DNA from: Paracholeplasma morum
GTDB taxonomy: Bacteria; Bacillota_I; Bacilli_A; Acholeplasmatales; UBA5453
NCBI RefSeq assembly: GCF_016907055.1
Contig: NZ_JAFBBG010000004.1
Location: 62,001-126,000, forward strand
Length of the DNA: 64,000 bases
Direction of reading: 5' to 3'
A program made the position numbers and the translations under genes. Of this stretch, positions 34,704-44,104 are shown one piece after another. Positions within the stretch are counted from its first letter, which is position 1, and each line of letters begins with the position of its first letter. The notes below the pieces were generated by a model, which was not told where the DNA came from, searched no databases, and saw only the letters and a program-made list of their open reading frames with translations.

Positions 34704-35585
34704 TTATGCTATGAATTTAAGAATTTCTAGTGCTAATTCATCTGGTTTGTCTACTAATGGTGAATGACCACAGTCTTCAAACTTGACATATTTCGCATGC
34801 GGGATAGCTTTAAGGTTATCTAATACCATGTATTCAGGAACTGTCTTATCTAGATTCCCCCAAAACATCAATACATCCGTATGAATGTTATTAATCGTAT
34901 TGTCACCTTTTGTGTACAAGTTATTCATATCAGACATGTTTAGACAAGCTAAAGCATAGTCAGCATCTACCAAGCAACGTTGTTTTAATGTCTCCGAGAT
35001 GTATAATTTAGCATCTTCTGGACTTGGTTTTTGATTTGAATAAATTGTCAAATCATAGATATACGACATGAAAAATGCATTTTCAGTAGCTAAAGCTTCT
35101 AATATGGGTTTGACTTGGATTGGATCCTTTGCCATATCTTCTTTCGAATGATAACCTTCAGTCAGAATTGGTGCGTTGTTTTGATCCTTTTTAAAGATTG
35201 GATACCCTTTATGAGTCGTTGAGTTAATGAGTACTAACTTTTCTGTTGATTTTGGATATCGTGCTGCAAATTCCATTGCAACTCCACCACCAAGAGACCA
35301 ACCAACTAAAACTGCTTTATCTATTTTCAACTCTGACAATAGAAGTTGAAGATCTGTCGCAAGTTCTTTCAAACTGTTGAATGGGTTTTGATAGCTTGTA
35401 TCGCCAAAACCTCTTAAATCTGGTGCTATTACACGAATAGAGTCCGGAAAACGTTCGAATAAAGGCTTGTAATACACTGAAGATGATAAATTTCCATGAA
35501 TCAAGAGAACTGTTTTGTCGCCCATGCCTTGTTCTAAATAAGCATAAGTCTCTCCGTTTTTCAAAGTGAGTCGTTTCTTTTCCAC
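34704..35585 (-). CDS. Alpha/beta hydrolase A of the acyl operon
   Basis: 293 residues; the start is GTG (35583-35585) with AGGAGG at good spacing. Oxyanion region LLIHGNLSSSVYY, RGFGDTSY, nucleophile Ser in LVGWSLGGGVAMEFA, Asp in WGNLDKTVP and His in CGHSPLVDKP. The layout resembles ester or C-C hydrolases and 3-oxoadipate enol-lactonase-like proteins. No signal peptide, hence intracellular. It is the last gene of the operon, 11 bases after a second hydrolase with only modest similarity. It may cleave an ester or thioester made or imported by the operon. Confidence 0.85.
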   Translation of the reverse strand: MEKKRLTLKNGETYAYLEQGMGDKTVLLIHGNLSSSVYYKPLFERFPDSIRVIAPDLRGFGDTSYQNPFNSLKELATDLQLLLSELKIDKAVLVGWSLGGGVAMEFAARYPKSTEKLVLINSTTHKGYPIFKKDQNNAPILTEGYHSKEDMAKDPIQVKPILEALATENAFFMSYIYDLTIYSNQKPSPEDAKLYISETLKQRCLVDADYALACLNMSDMNNLYTKGDNTINNIHTDVLMFWGNLDKTVPEYMVLDNLKAIPHAKYVKFEDCGHSPLVDKPDELALEILKFIA

Positions 35586-35596
35586 TATAAATCCTC

Positions 35597-36418
35597 CTAT
35601 ATTGAATATGTTTTATCCTTTGTGTTTATAAAGCCTAAGCAAAGGGCAGTAAACAATAATGGTTTTTCATACATTGAGGCGTGTCCTGCTCCAGGTATTT
35701 TAATTAGGTGACTATTTTTAATATTGGATGCTAAATACTCCTGGTTCGCAACAGGTGTTAAGTAATCTTCTTCTGCAGCAACGATTAAAGTTTCAGCTTC
35801 AATCAATTTAAGTTTATCTTTCACATCAAATGATTCACTCGATAATGTGAGTCGTTCAAGTTGATTAAGGAATAGTTCATTTGAGAAAACAGGGACAAGA
35901 ACTTCTTTTCTTTTGTCCATCCAGCCTTTATGTGATTCATAATACATCGGAGAATAAATGACAGGGATAGCTGTATTGTAATAAGCTTCTCCGTCTCTCG
36001 TTCTTCCAGCCGCAATCCAAGCACGCCCAATGTCTTTTAACCAAGGACTTGTATATGCTGCTGTGTTAAATAATACGAGTCTATCGACATTTTCTGGATA
36101 CTTAATTGCGAATTGAATAGCGATTTCTCCACCATAAGATATGCCTATGATAGATACTTTATCGAGACCTAAGTGGTCAATTACTTCTTTAACAACATCC
36201 ACTTGAATCGCGTGTGTATAAGACTCTCCAACCAATTTTTCAGATTGTCCTTGATCAAAAAAGTCGATACGTATCAGTTTATTATTCGCTGTAAGGCTAT
36301 TTACGAAAGGTTGCCAACTTTTAGTTGACATCATTATACCATTTAGTAGGACAATCGCCAATCCTTCGCCTTCAACTTCGTAATATACTTTTTTATTATT
36401 AATCGAGATATAACTCAT
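35597..36418 (-). CDS. Alpha/beta hydrolase B of the acyl operon
   Basis: 273 residues. IVLLNGIMMSTKSW, DFFDQGQSEKL, nucleophile Ser in IGISYGGEIAIQFA, Asp in AAEEDYLTPV and His in PGAGHASMYEKP. The short lid domain and the SISYGG-like elbow resemble menH/3-oxoadipate enol-lactonase-like hydrolases. Intracellular. The start overlaps the end of the CoA-transferase gene by 20 bases, so the two are tightly coupled. Substrate unknown. Confidence 0.85.
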   Translation of the reverse strand: MSYISINNKKVYYEVEGEGLAIVLLNGIMMSTKSWQPFVNSLTANNKLIRIDFFDQGQSEKLVGESYTHAIQVDVVKEVIDHLGLDKVSIIGISYGGEIAIQFAIKYPENVDRLVLFNTAAYTSPWLKDIGRAWIAAGRTRDGEAYYNTAIPVIYSPMYYESHKGWMDKRKEVLVPVFSNELFLNQLERLTLSSESFDVKDKLKLIEAETLIVAAEEDYLTPVANQEYLASNIKNSHLIKIPGAGHASMYEKPLLFTALCLGFINTKDKTYSI

Positions 36419-37721
36419 GTAAATAGCCGGCCTTTATTGCTTCTTGTGTTAATTGTTCTCTAAATTTAGGATGGGCGATTGAAATCAAGAGTTTAGCGCG
36501 TTCTCTAATATTGGTGCCCCTTAGGGAAACCATACCATATTCAGTAACGACATAGTCGACGTCATTTCTAGATAGTGACACAGCTGCCCCAGGTTTTAAC
36601 ATTGTAACAATCTTGGAAACTTCTTCCCTTTCACCTGTTGCTGGGTTCTTAACCATTGCAGTTGAGTAAAGCGCGATAAAACTACGGCCATTTTTGGAGT
36701 TTTGTGCGCCAACAGCAGTATCTGATTGTCCACCAGTTCCTGAGAACTGTTGGGTTCCAATGGATTCTGAACAGCATTGTCCAGATAAATCAATTTCGAT
36801 TGTACTATTGATTGAAACTTGATTATCATTTAATCCGATAACAGCGGGATCATTAACATACTTACCATCTAAAATCCAGCAGCTTGGGTTATTGTTGATA
36901 AAGTCGTAAAGCTCTTTAGTACCATACGCGAAGCATGCAACATGCTTGTTTCTGTGTAGAGTTTTCTTTTTACCATTGATAACGCCAGCTTTAATCAAGT
37001 TCATCATTTCATTTGTGAACATTTCAGTGTGAATACCTAAATCTTTTTTTCCGTATAAGGACTTAGCTACGGCATTTGGCATACCACCAATTCCTAATTG
37101 AATGGTATCGCCATCGTTAATCATATCAGCAATTTGTCTACCGATAATCATATCTTTTTCATTAGGTTCAGCATCTGGAATGGTTGGGACTGGATAATCA
37201 GCTTTAACCAAATAATCCACGTCACTTAGATGAACTTCAAGGTCTCCAATCGTTCTTGGAAAGTTAGGATTAACTTCCAAAATGACGATTTCTGCAGCTT
37301 CAACCATTTGCTTTTCATAAACGTTTGAAGTTGACAATGACACATAACCATGTTCATCAGGCATACTTGCTGAGGTAATGAACAGTCTAGGTTTTTTATA
37401 AAATAAACGTTTATAGCCAGCTAAATGCAAGTGGTTTGGGATAAACGAGATATTGCCATGAGGATGTACTTTTCTTAATACGTTAGTATAAAACCAACCA
37501 TCAAGATTGAATTTACTACGGTATTTTTCTTCAATGAAGAAATCTGCATTAGAGATAGGTAAGCAGTTTGTAACTGTGACTTTTTCTACTCTATCTGCAG
37601 CTAGGTGAAGATTGGACATAAACAATTGTGGTTCATTAGCAGCCATTCCAACGACAATTTCGTCTTGTGGATTAACTAAATCAATCATTTCTTCTACAGT
37701 AATGTATTTTGCTTGTTTCAT
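36399..37721 (-). CDS. Acetyl-CoA hydrolase/4-hydroxybutyrate CoA-transferase family protein
   Basis: 440 residues, full length for the Cat1/AbfT family. N-terminal MAANEPQLFMSNL, the LGIGGMPNAVA loop, the catalytic glutamate in GIHTEMFTNEM, and the C-terminal segments CCSESIGTQQFSGTGGQSD and EYGMVSLRGTNIRERA. These enzymes move CoA from acetyl-CoA or another acyl-CoA to a carboxylic acid through a glutamyl-CoA intermediate. In this operon it is the likely activation step after uptake of an acid by the adjacent importer. Its acceptor acid cannot be read from sequence. Confidence 0.92.
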   Translation of the reverse strand: MKQAKYITVEEMIDLVNPQDEIVVGMAANEPQLFMSNLHLAADRVEKVTVTNCLPISNADFFIEEKYRSKFNLDGWFYTNVLRKVHPHGNISFIPNHLHLAGYKRLFYKKPRLFITSASMPDEHGYVSLSTSNVYEKQMVEAAEIVILEVNPNFPRTIGDLEVHLSDVDYLVKADYPVPTIPDAEPNEKDMIIGRQIADMINDGDTIQLGIGGMPNAVAKSLYGKKDLGIHTEMFTNEMMNLIKAGVINGKKKTLHRNKHVACFAYGTKELYDFINNNPSCWILDGKYVNDPAVIGLNDNQVSINSTIEIDLSGQCCSESIGTQQFSGTGGQSDTAVGAQNSKNGRSFIALYSTAMVKNPATGEREEVSKIVTMLKPGAAVSLSRNDVDYVVTEYGMVSLRGTNIRERAKLLISIAHPKFREQLTQEAIKAGYLHELYLD

Positions 37722-37747
37722 ATTGACCCTTCTTTCAAGTTAAGGTG

Positions 37748-37772
37748 TTAAGGGAGCACAATGCTCCCTTAA
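37748..37772 (-). other. Intra-operon hairpin between livK-like and CoA-transferase genes
   Basis: TTAAGGGAGCA/TGCTCCCTTAA forms a perfect 11-bp stem with a 3-base loop but no U-tract. It probably protects the 3' end of the highly needed binding-protein mRNA or marks a processing site rather than ending transcription. Confidence 0.6.
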
Positions 37773-37785
37773 TCCCAATTTTAAC

Positions 37786-39096
37786 TTATTTTGCTTTAAT
37801 TTGATCTAGTGATTCGATGTTTCTAACTTTGATAAATGCATGTGAAGCTGCTTTTGCTTCATTTGCTTCTGTATCTGGATTGTCTGCGACTGCAGGAGTG
37901 TACACTAATTTAGAAAGTGCCATTGAGCTAATACCCCAACGTTTGCCTTCAGAGAAGTCAATTTGTCCACCCATTGGAACTTGGATTGGTTTTGATTCCA
38001 TAGCTGTGATGAATGATTTGAATGTTAATTCACCTTCAACGTTAGCTAAACCTGCTAAGAATACTTTAGCGGCTACATAACCAGCCATTGCGAATGCGTT
38101 TGCAGTATAGTTGTCAGCAGCATTTGGATTACCATAGCCTGCAGCTGTCATAGTTGCGACGAAATCCCAATAAGCTTGTGAGAAACCATATAGACCTTGA
38201 GGGTCAATGATGTCGATCCAAGCTGAACCATAAATGTCAAAACCGTAAGGTCTAACAGTGATACTTGATGCGTTAGTATTAACGTATGAAGTGATAACTG
38301 GTTTAGTGTTGTCGTTGTCATCAAGCGCGATTAAAGCTTCGTTAAATGGTAATTGGTTACCAGCAACGATGATTACATCTGGATTGCTATCTAACATTGA
38401 TTTAACTACTGATTCAACAGTGTCTGATAAGAATGATTTAACGATTAAGTTAGCTTCATTCTTTGCTAATTTAGCTTCGTCTTGAATACCAGCAAGAATT
38501 GACTTACCCGCATCATCATTAGTGTATAATACACCAATCTTAGCGTTAGCTGCTAATTTTTGATCTCTGTTTGCTCCAAAGATAGCTTCGTTAGTTGCTC
38601 TTGCATAAGCGATTCTACCGTCAGTTCTATAGATTGGTTGAACTGCGAAAATTGGATTTCCTTCAGCTTTTTCAAAATATAGATCATTGATACCTGTTGC
38701 CGCATAAACCATTGGTACACCTTTTTCTTGAATGTATGGTAATGTTGCACCAACTGTACCTGTTCCAACGTGTCCAACGATTGCGAATACTTTGTCTTCT
38801 TCAATTAACTTTTTAGTGTTAGTTTGACCAACTGAAGCATCAGTTGCATCATCATATGTGATGTATTTAATCTTTTGAACGACGCCTTCAGTTTTGTTGT
38901 ATTCTTCAAATACAGCCTCGATTGCTGCACTGAAAGGTACACCTACTGCCGCGAATGCACCAGTTTTTGAAGCTGTGTTTCCGACTTTGATTTCTGTAGC
39001 TGTAACACCTTGAACTTTGATTTCTCTTGAGCCATTACATGCTGCAAGTGATATGCCAAGAAGCGCAACTACTAGTAATAATACTAATTTTCTCAT
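37786..39096 (-). CDS. livK: Branched-chain-type ABC importer substrate-binding lipoprotein
   Basis: 436 residues. Type II signal peptide with lipobox LAAC (Cys20), then a Peripla_BP_6-type fold: EIKVGNTASKTGAFAAVG, YDDATDASVG, FAIVGHVGTGTVGATLPYI, VLYTNDDAGKSILAGIQDE. It is longer than E. coli LivK (about 345 mature residues). Anchored to the outer face of the membrane, it would hand its ligand to the LivHM pair. Family members bind amino acids, amides, urea or aromatic and aliphatic acids. The catabolic genes around it suggest a carboxylic acid rather than leucine; that is inference. Confidence 0.92.
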   Translation of the reverse strand: MRKLVLLLVVALLGISLAACNGSREIKVQGVTATEIKVGNTASKTGAFAAVGVPFSAAIEAVFEEYNKTEGVVQKIKYITYDDATDASVGQTNTKKLIEEDKVFAIVGHVGTGTVGATLPYIQEKGVPMVYAATGINDLYFEKAEGNPIFAVQPIYRTDGRIAYARATNEAIFGANRDQKLAANAKIGVLYTNDDAGKSILAGIQDEAKLAKNEANLIVKSFLSDTVESVVKSMLDSNPDVIIVAGNQLPFNEALIALDDNDNTKPVITSYVNTNASSITVRPYGFDIYGSAWIDIIDPQGLYGFSQAYWDFVATMTAAGYGNPNAADNYTANAFAMAGYVAAKVFLAGLANVEGELTFKSFITAMESKPIQVPMGGQIDFSEGKRWGISSMALSKLVYTPAVADNPDTEANEAKAASHAFIKVRNIESLDQIKAK

Positions 39097-39141
39097 TTCT
39101 ATTCTCCTTTTTTATTTTTATCCACTGAGTGGAAAAGTCCC

Positions 39142-39915
39142 TTATTTCTTTTGTCCAAGGTACGCATTCACTAGTTCATCATTCGATAATAACTCGTGTG
39201 CCTTACCTTCAATCTTAATCTTTCCTAATTCAAGAACGTATGCATAGTCCGCAATCTTTAGCGTTTGATAAGCATTTTGTTCAACGATTAGGATGGATCT
39301 TCCGGATTCTTTAATCTTTGTGATGATTTCAAAAATGTCTCTTACAATAAGTGGTGCCAATCCTAGGGATGGCTCATCGAGTAATAGTAACTCTGGGTCT
39401 CCCATTAAGGCTCTACCTATTGCTAACATTTGCTGTTCACCACCTGATAAAGTGGAAGCTTGTTGTTTCTTTCTTTCTTTTAAGACTGGAAAATAACCGT
39501 AAACTGCTTCTAGTAACTTAGCGATACGCTCTTTTTTACCGATGGTTTTTGTGGTTTCAACCCCATTCACCATCACAGTTTGCTTTAAGGATTTAAGCGA
39601 GTATGCCCCAACCAATAAGTTATCTTCTACGGTTAATCCTCTTAAAATCATTCTACCTTCAGGAGATTGTAAAATCCCTTTTTTTGCAATGATGTGCGCA
39701 TCTTTGTTTGTGATGTTATCACCCTTGTAAAGAATACTACCTGAAGATACTCTAACGGCTCCTGATACGGATTTAATGAGTGTTGTTTTACCTGCACCAT
39801 TGGCACCTAGAATGGCAACAATGGTCCCTTTATCCACTTTCAAATTGACATTTTTAATGGCTTTGATGATGCCATAGTCAATGACTAAGTCTTTAATCTC
39901 TAAAGTTTGCATCAT
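39142..39915 (-). CDS. livF: ABC importer ATP-binding protein LivF
   Basis: 257 residues from the first ATG (39913-39915, [15 protein letters not shown]), which overlaps the livG TGA as ATGA; a longer frame inside livG is not used. Walker A LGANGAGKTTLIKS, the LivF-type QSPEGRMILRGLTVEDNL, signature TLSGGEQQMLAIGRALM, and Walker B LLLLDEPSLGLAP followed by H-loop ILIVEQNAY. A small extra segment (about 107-120, VNGVETTKTIGKKERI) is inserted between Q-loop and signature. Confidence 0.96.
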   Translation of the reverse strand: MMQTLEIKDLVIDYGIIKAIKNVNLKVDKGTIVAILGANGAGKTTLIKSVSGAVRVSSGSILYKGDNITNKDAHIIAKKGILQSPEGRMILRGLTVEDNLLVGAYSLKSLKQTVMVNGVETTKTIGKKERIAKLLEAVYGYFPVLKERKKQQASTLSGGEQQMLAIGRALMGDPELLLLDEPSLGLAPLIVRDIFEIITKIKESGRSILIVEQNAYQTLKIADYAYVLELGKIKIEGKAHELLSNDELVNAYLGQKK

Positions 39916-40997
39916 TCGCCTCCTAAATACGCAACTTGAACATCTTTGTTCGATTGAATTTCTTGAGGTGTTCCGATTGCGAGTCTTTGTCCAAATGACA
40001 TTGCACAAATTCTGTCACAAATATCCATAACAAGTTCCATATCGTGTTCGACAAGAATAATGGTCAAGTTGTATTTGTTCTTGATTTCTTTGATTGTATG
40101 TGCAAGTTCTTTAGTTTCTGAATCATTTAATCCCGCTGCTGGTTCATCCAAGATAATTAAACTTGGATTGGTCATTAAGACACGGGCTAATTCGATTTTC
40201 TTCAATACACCATAAGGTAGACCATATGGAATCATGTCTTTAAAAGGGGTTAACCCTAATGATTCAATGATTTCCAACGCTTTATTCCTTAGTAAGGTTT
40301 CTTCTTTTTTCATTTTTGGCAAATGGAATAATTGTGTGAAGAATCCAGATGTAAATAATGAGTGAGCGCCCACTAGTAGGTTATCCATTACAGATAATTC
40401 CCATACTAGTTCAACGTTTTGGAATGTTCTCGCGATTCCTAAATCTATAATGTTATGTACTTTATAGTCCGTTAAGTTTACAACTTCACCGTGACGGTTT
40501 GTGTAGTAAACTGCGCCAAATGTTGGTTTATAGAACTGAGTGATACAGTTGAATACTGTAGTTTTACCCGCACCGTTTGGTCCAATTAGACCAAATATTT
40601 CTCCACGGTTAACGACAAAGCTTAAGTCATCCACGGCTTTTAACCCACCAAACTTCATTGTTAAGTGTGATAAAGACAGCACATGCTTTTGATCTGTTAG
40701 TAACGACTCTCTAGCTTTTAATGAATCTAGTTCACTTAAGAGTTCTTTCTTAGTACTCTCAAGTTCAGTAGTCTTAATCAAGCTTTCAAGTTCTAAGATG
40801 CGCTTATCAATCACTTGTTTTTGAACTTGAGTCAGTTGATTGACTTTTTCTTCTAAACGTGTGATTTGTTTTTCTAATCTTGCTAATTGCTTAGCCTGAT
40901 TTTTTCCACCATATAATTTGTAATAACTGCTTTTCTTTTCAAGTCTTACTAAACGTTGATTGTAGTAGCTTAAGAGCATTTTATTATTGTTCTTCAT
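39912..40997 (-). CDS. livG: ABC importer ATP-binding protein LivG with N-terminal coiled coil
   Basis: 361 residues against about 255 for ordinary LivG. The normal ATPase occupies about 104-361: [19 protein letters not shown], Walker [16 protein letters not shown], signature [16 protein letters not shown] (in place of LSYG.QRR..) and Walker [13 protein letters not shown]. The first 100 residues are an added basic segment and a clear coiled coil ([20 protein letters not shown] and onwards). The ATG at 40995-40997 is the only good start, 14 bases inside the end of livM. The extension may tether a partner protein. It ends in TGA. Confidence 0.92.
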   Translation of the reverse strand: MKNNNKMLLSYYNQRLVRLEKKSSYYKLYGGKNQAKQLARLEKQITRLEEKVNQLTQVQKQVIDKRILELESLIKTTELESTKKELLSELDSLKARESLLTDQKHVLSLSHLTMKFGGLKAVDDLSFVVNRGEIFGLIGPNGAGKTTVFNCITQFYKPTFGAVYYTNRHGEVVNLTDYKVHNIIDLGIARTFQNVELVWELSVMDNLLVGAHSLFTSGFFTQLFHLPKMKKEETLLRNKALEIIESLGLTPFKDMIPYGLPYGVLKKIELARVLMTNPSLIILDEPAAGLNDSETKELAHTIKEIKNKYNLTIILVEHDMELVMDICDRICAMSFGQRLAIGTPQEIQSNKDVQVAYLGGE

Positions 40998-42021
40998 GTT
41001 CTTTTGCCACCTTCTTCTTCATTTTTAGTTTTTTTATCTTGAATTTAAGTTCGTTAATTAATCCTGCTAGTCCGTTTGGATAGAACATCGTTACCACGAT
41101 AATTAATATCCCACTGATTACAAATGATAAATTCGCAAACTTAGAATCCGCTAGGAATGGAATATTCTTAAACAGAATCAAATCCATACCGAAAATCATA
41201 AATGTACCTAGTAATACACCCCAAATCGATTTAGCTCCACCAACGACTACTGCCGCTAGGATGTTAAGAGAAATCGCTAGTCCCCAGGTAGATCCCATAG
41301 AGAATCGGATATATCCCATGTAAAGAATTCCACCGATTACTGCATAAACTGTTGAAACAATGAATGCAATCAAACGGTACTTAATAATGCTAATCCCCAT
41401 GGCTTGTGCTGCTGAATCATTGTTTTTGATTGAAAGCAATGCACGTCCAAATGGGCTGTTAATCAGGTTGTAAGTTAATATCATTGCTACTACAACCGCA
41501 ATAATGACTAAATAGAGCGTTTCAGTTGAGGTTAGTCTTAACCCAAACATTTCGATAGCTTTTGAAGTGGTTCCTGAAACCCCACCAGTAAACTTGTCAA
41601 AGTTCTTAAACAGTTCAATCATGATCTCAGAAAGACCAAGTGTTACAATCGCAAGGTACATCCCTTCAATACGAAGTGATACAACCCCAAAGATTAACCC
41701 GAACAATATCGCAATGACAACACCTAGTAAAATGGTTAATAAGAACGGTAATTCAAATACGTTAATCCCTGCATAGGCAACGAATGTTCCTATTGCAATA
41801 AAGGATGAAGTACCTAATGAAGCCAATCCACCATAACCAATCAATAGTGAGAATCCAAGTGCAACAATGAAGTATACGAGTGTTTTAGCTAATGCATCGA
41901 CAGTTGTAACACTTAAGAATGGTGAAAGGACTGGTAGTAAAATCATCAATAATCCAAATAGTATGAATTGGTATAGAGGATTTTTTAACTTAGTTTTAAT
42001 GACTGTTAGTATTTTATCCAT
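40984..42021 (-). CDS. livM: ABC importer permease LivM
   Basis: 345 residues with about nine to ten membrane helices. The BPD_transp_2 signature LRIEGMYLAIVTLGLSEIM (about 120-140) and the EAA-like loop ALLSIKNNDSAAQAMGISIIKYR (cytoplasmic contact with the ATPase) are clear. It pairs with LivH to form the channel. It overlaps livG by 14 bases and lies 2 bases after livH. Confidence 0.95.
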   Translation of the reverse strand: MDKILTVIKTKLKNPLYQFILFGLLMILLPVLSPFLSVTTVDALAKTLVYFIVALGFSLLIGYGGLASLGTSSFIAIGTFVAYAGINVFELPFLLTILLGVVIAILFGLIFGVVSLRIEGMYLAIVTLGLSEIMIELFKNFDKFTGGVSGTTSKAIEMFGLRLTSTETLYLVIIAVVVAMILTYNLINSPFGRALLSIKNNDSAAQAMGISIIKYRLIAFIVSTVYAVIGGILYMGYIRFSMGSTWGLAISLNILAAVVVGGAKSIWGVLLGTFMIFGMDLILFKNIPFLADSKFANLSFVISGILIIVVTMFYPNGLAGLINELKFKIKKLKMKKKVAKEHEEQ

Positions 42022-42023
42022 AT

Positions 42024-42983
42024 CTACACCTTCTTCGCTATCTTCTTACCAAACAACCCAAGTGGTTTGAATAAGACGACTGTCATAATTGTCAAATATA
42101 GGACTGTTGTTCCCCATGGATTGAAATAAACACCGAAGAGGTTATTCAATATTGAGAAAATGATTGCACCAACAACTGGTCCATAGAATGTTGAGAATCC
42201 ACCTAAGATTGCCGCAAAGAATGCTTGAACTTGAACAGAAATCATGAAGTAAGTGGTTACGTTTCCGAATGATCCCTTGTTTGAAGAGATTAAAATTGCC
42301 GCAACTGCTCCAAGTCCACCTGCAATCGCCCAGCTCATAGCCGTAATGAACTTTGTGTTGACCCCCATCATGCTAGCAACTTTTTCATTTGATGCTGTAG
42401 CACGAACGCCAAGCCCCCATTTAGTATACTTAAGTGCTATGAATATTACTGAGATTAAAAGAAAACTGATTATGAAGCCTAGTAATACGTGTATTCCAAC
42501 GTTGACACCGATGGCTTTGAACCCTTTAGAGATCCCTAATAGAACATCTCCTAAGAAAGTATCTTCAAGATTTCTACCTATTCTTGGTAATGAACGGTCT
42601 GAAATCCCAAATAATATAGGTAATACCCCAGTAATTACCAATACAACACCCATTGTAATGATTTGTTTTCCTACTGGATTTAAGTATCTGGAATGCCTAA
42701 ATATTAAAACATCGATAATCATTGAGAAAATAAAGCTAACAGTAATACCAGCTAAAATGGCCACTAGATATTCTAAAAATGATGGTGAAGCCACATTTCC
42801 TTGAATATCTGGGATTGGCATGATGATGTAGGTTGTAACAAATGCCGCAACCGTACCAATCATCCCTTGCGCAAAGTTGGTAGTAAATGACGTTTTAAAG
42901 ATTAATACAATCGCGAATGTGGCAAGCACAAGAGGCGCGCTTTGTAAGAACCCTGAGATGAAAATATCAATAAAGAATGACAT
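42024..42983 (-). CDS. livH: ABC importer permease LivH
   Basis: 319 residues, polytopic, LivH type: NFAQGMIGTVAAFVTTY near the N-terminus, a cytoplasmic loop KWGLGVRATASNEKVASMMG that contacts the ATPase, and SWAIAGGLGAVAAIL and AAILGGFSTFYGPVVGAI helices. It lies 3 bases after the KAS III-like gene, which ties the transporter to the acyl-CoA genes in one transcript. Confidence 0.95.
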   Translation of the reverse strand: MSFFIDIFISGFLQSAPLVLATFAIVLIFKTSFTTNFAQGMIGTVAAFVTTYIIMPIPDIQGNVASPSFLEYLVAILAGITVSFIFSMIIDVLIFRHSRYLNPVGKQIITMGVVLVITGVLPILFGISDRSLPRIGRNLEDTFLGDVLLGISKGFKAIGVNVGIHVLLGFIISFLLISVIFIALKYTKWGLGVRATASNEKVASMMGVNTKFITAMSWAIAGGLGAVAAILISSNKGSFGNVTTYFMISVQVQAFFAAILGGFSTFYGPVVGAIIFSILNNLFGVYFNPWGTTVLYLTIMTVVLFKPLGLFGKKIAKKV

Positions 42984-42986
42984 GGT

Positions 42987-44018
42987 TTACCCCCATCTTA
43001 TGACATTAGCTGCCCATACATAACCGATACCTGCTGCTAACATACATACGATGGAGCCATCTTTAACTTGTCCAGATTGTAGTGCTAAGTGAAGTGATAA
43101 GATTTGGTCAATTTGGCCGATATGTCCATAGTTTTCCAAATAAATCGATTGTTCTTCTTTTAGACCTAAATCTTGTAATAATGACAAGTGACCAGAACGT
43201 TTCATATGTAGTATTGCTAAGAATCCGTCCTTAGAGAAATCTTCTTTTGAGAAATTGGATTTTCGAAGTGATTCATTAATACACTTATACCAGTTTGGCA
43301 TGGATACTTCGTTTAGTCTATTTTTCATTTTAACTGGGTCCATTAAACGTAATGATTTTTTAGACTCTTCAAGATTATCTTTAGTTAGAGGGTTGCAGAT
43401 ACCACCAATTTCAACACCCGCGGTTCTTGATAATGACCCATCCCCGATGATGTGTGAACCTAATAGTTCATTCTTGCCATAATTCTTCTTAAGGATGATG
43501 GCACCACCACCTGCAGCTAAGTCGTACATCATTGACATGTTTTTATCGCTGTAATCTACGAAGTCTAGGTTGCGGTAACCACCAACAACCATGACGGTAT
43601 GTACATCATCGTCGGCAACTAACATATCTTTAGCCATTTTTAAGGCTGATACTGTTGTACAGCATCTGTTTTGAACGTCAATACCCCAAGCATTTACAGC
43701 ACCAATTCGATCTTGAACGTAAAGTGCTGAAGTGGTTAATGGGTATTCTTTCCATTCTTCTGTAACACACAAGATGACATCAATCTCTTTTGGATCGACT
43801 CCTGTGTTTTTTAAACAATCTAGAGCAGCTAGGGCACCCATTTCTTGAGTTCCATCAGTTGCATTATCAAAAGGTACGATTTTTTCGACAATACCAAGTT
43901 TTTGAATGATTGCGTCTTCTGACCAGATACCACCAGTTTGATCGGCAATTTCCTTAGCAGTCATCCTACCCTTTGGTAAATATATCCCTGTACCTACAAT
44001 TCCTACAGTTGGTTTCAT
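42987..44018 (-). CDS. 3-oxoacyl-ACP synthase III-like (thiolase superfamily) enzyme
   Basis: 343 residues, FabH fold: VGIVGTGIYLP at the start, LGIVEKIVPFDNATDGTQEMG, catalytic Cys in DVQNRCCTTVSALKMA near residue 114, His in AILHMKRSG, and ENYGHIGQIDQ near residue 300. In true FabH the third site is Asn (YGNTSAAS); here it is His, giving a Cys-His-His set more like KAS I/II. The HQAN signature is also altered to HMKR. So it is unlikely to be the housekeeping FabH. It probably condenses or cleaves an acyl-CoA in this pathway. It lies between the SDR and transporter genes. Confidence 0.85.
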   Translation of the reverse strand: MKPTVGIVGTGIYLPKGRMTAKEIADQTGGIWSEDAIIQKLGIVEKIVPFDNATDGTQEMGALAALDCLKNTGVDPKEIDVILCVTEEWKEYPLTTSALYVQDRIGAVNAWGIDVQNRCCTTVSALKMAKDMLVADDDVHTVMVVGGYRNLDFVDYSDKNMSMMYDLAAGGGAIILKKNYGKNELLGSHIIGDGSLSRTAGVEIGGICNPLTKDNLEESKKSLRLMDPVKMKNRLNEVSMPNWYKCINESLRKSNFSKEDFSKDGFLAILHMKRSGHLSLLQDLGLKEEQSIYLENYGHIGQIDQILSLHLALQSGQVKDGSIVCMLAAGIGYVWAANVIRWG

Positions 44019-44071
44019 AATAAATTCCTCTTTTCAATTGTTAGTGTACGCGTGCGTGAGACATGAATCAA

Positions 44072-44090
44072 GCCAAACGACTTGTTTGGC
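44072..44090 (-). other. Hairpin between the SDR and KAS III-like genes
   Basis: GCCAAAC/GTTTGGC stem with a 5-base loop, followed by TTGATT on the minus strand; too weak a U-tract for full termination. It may tune expression within the operon. Confidence 0.45.
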
Positions 44091-44104
44091 AAGATTTCAA
44101 GCTA

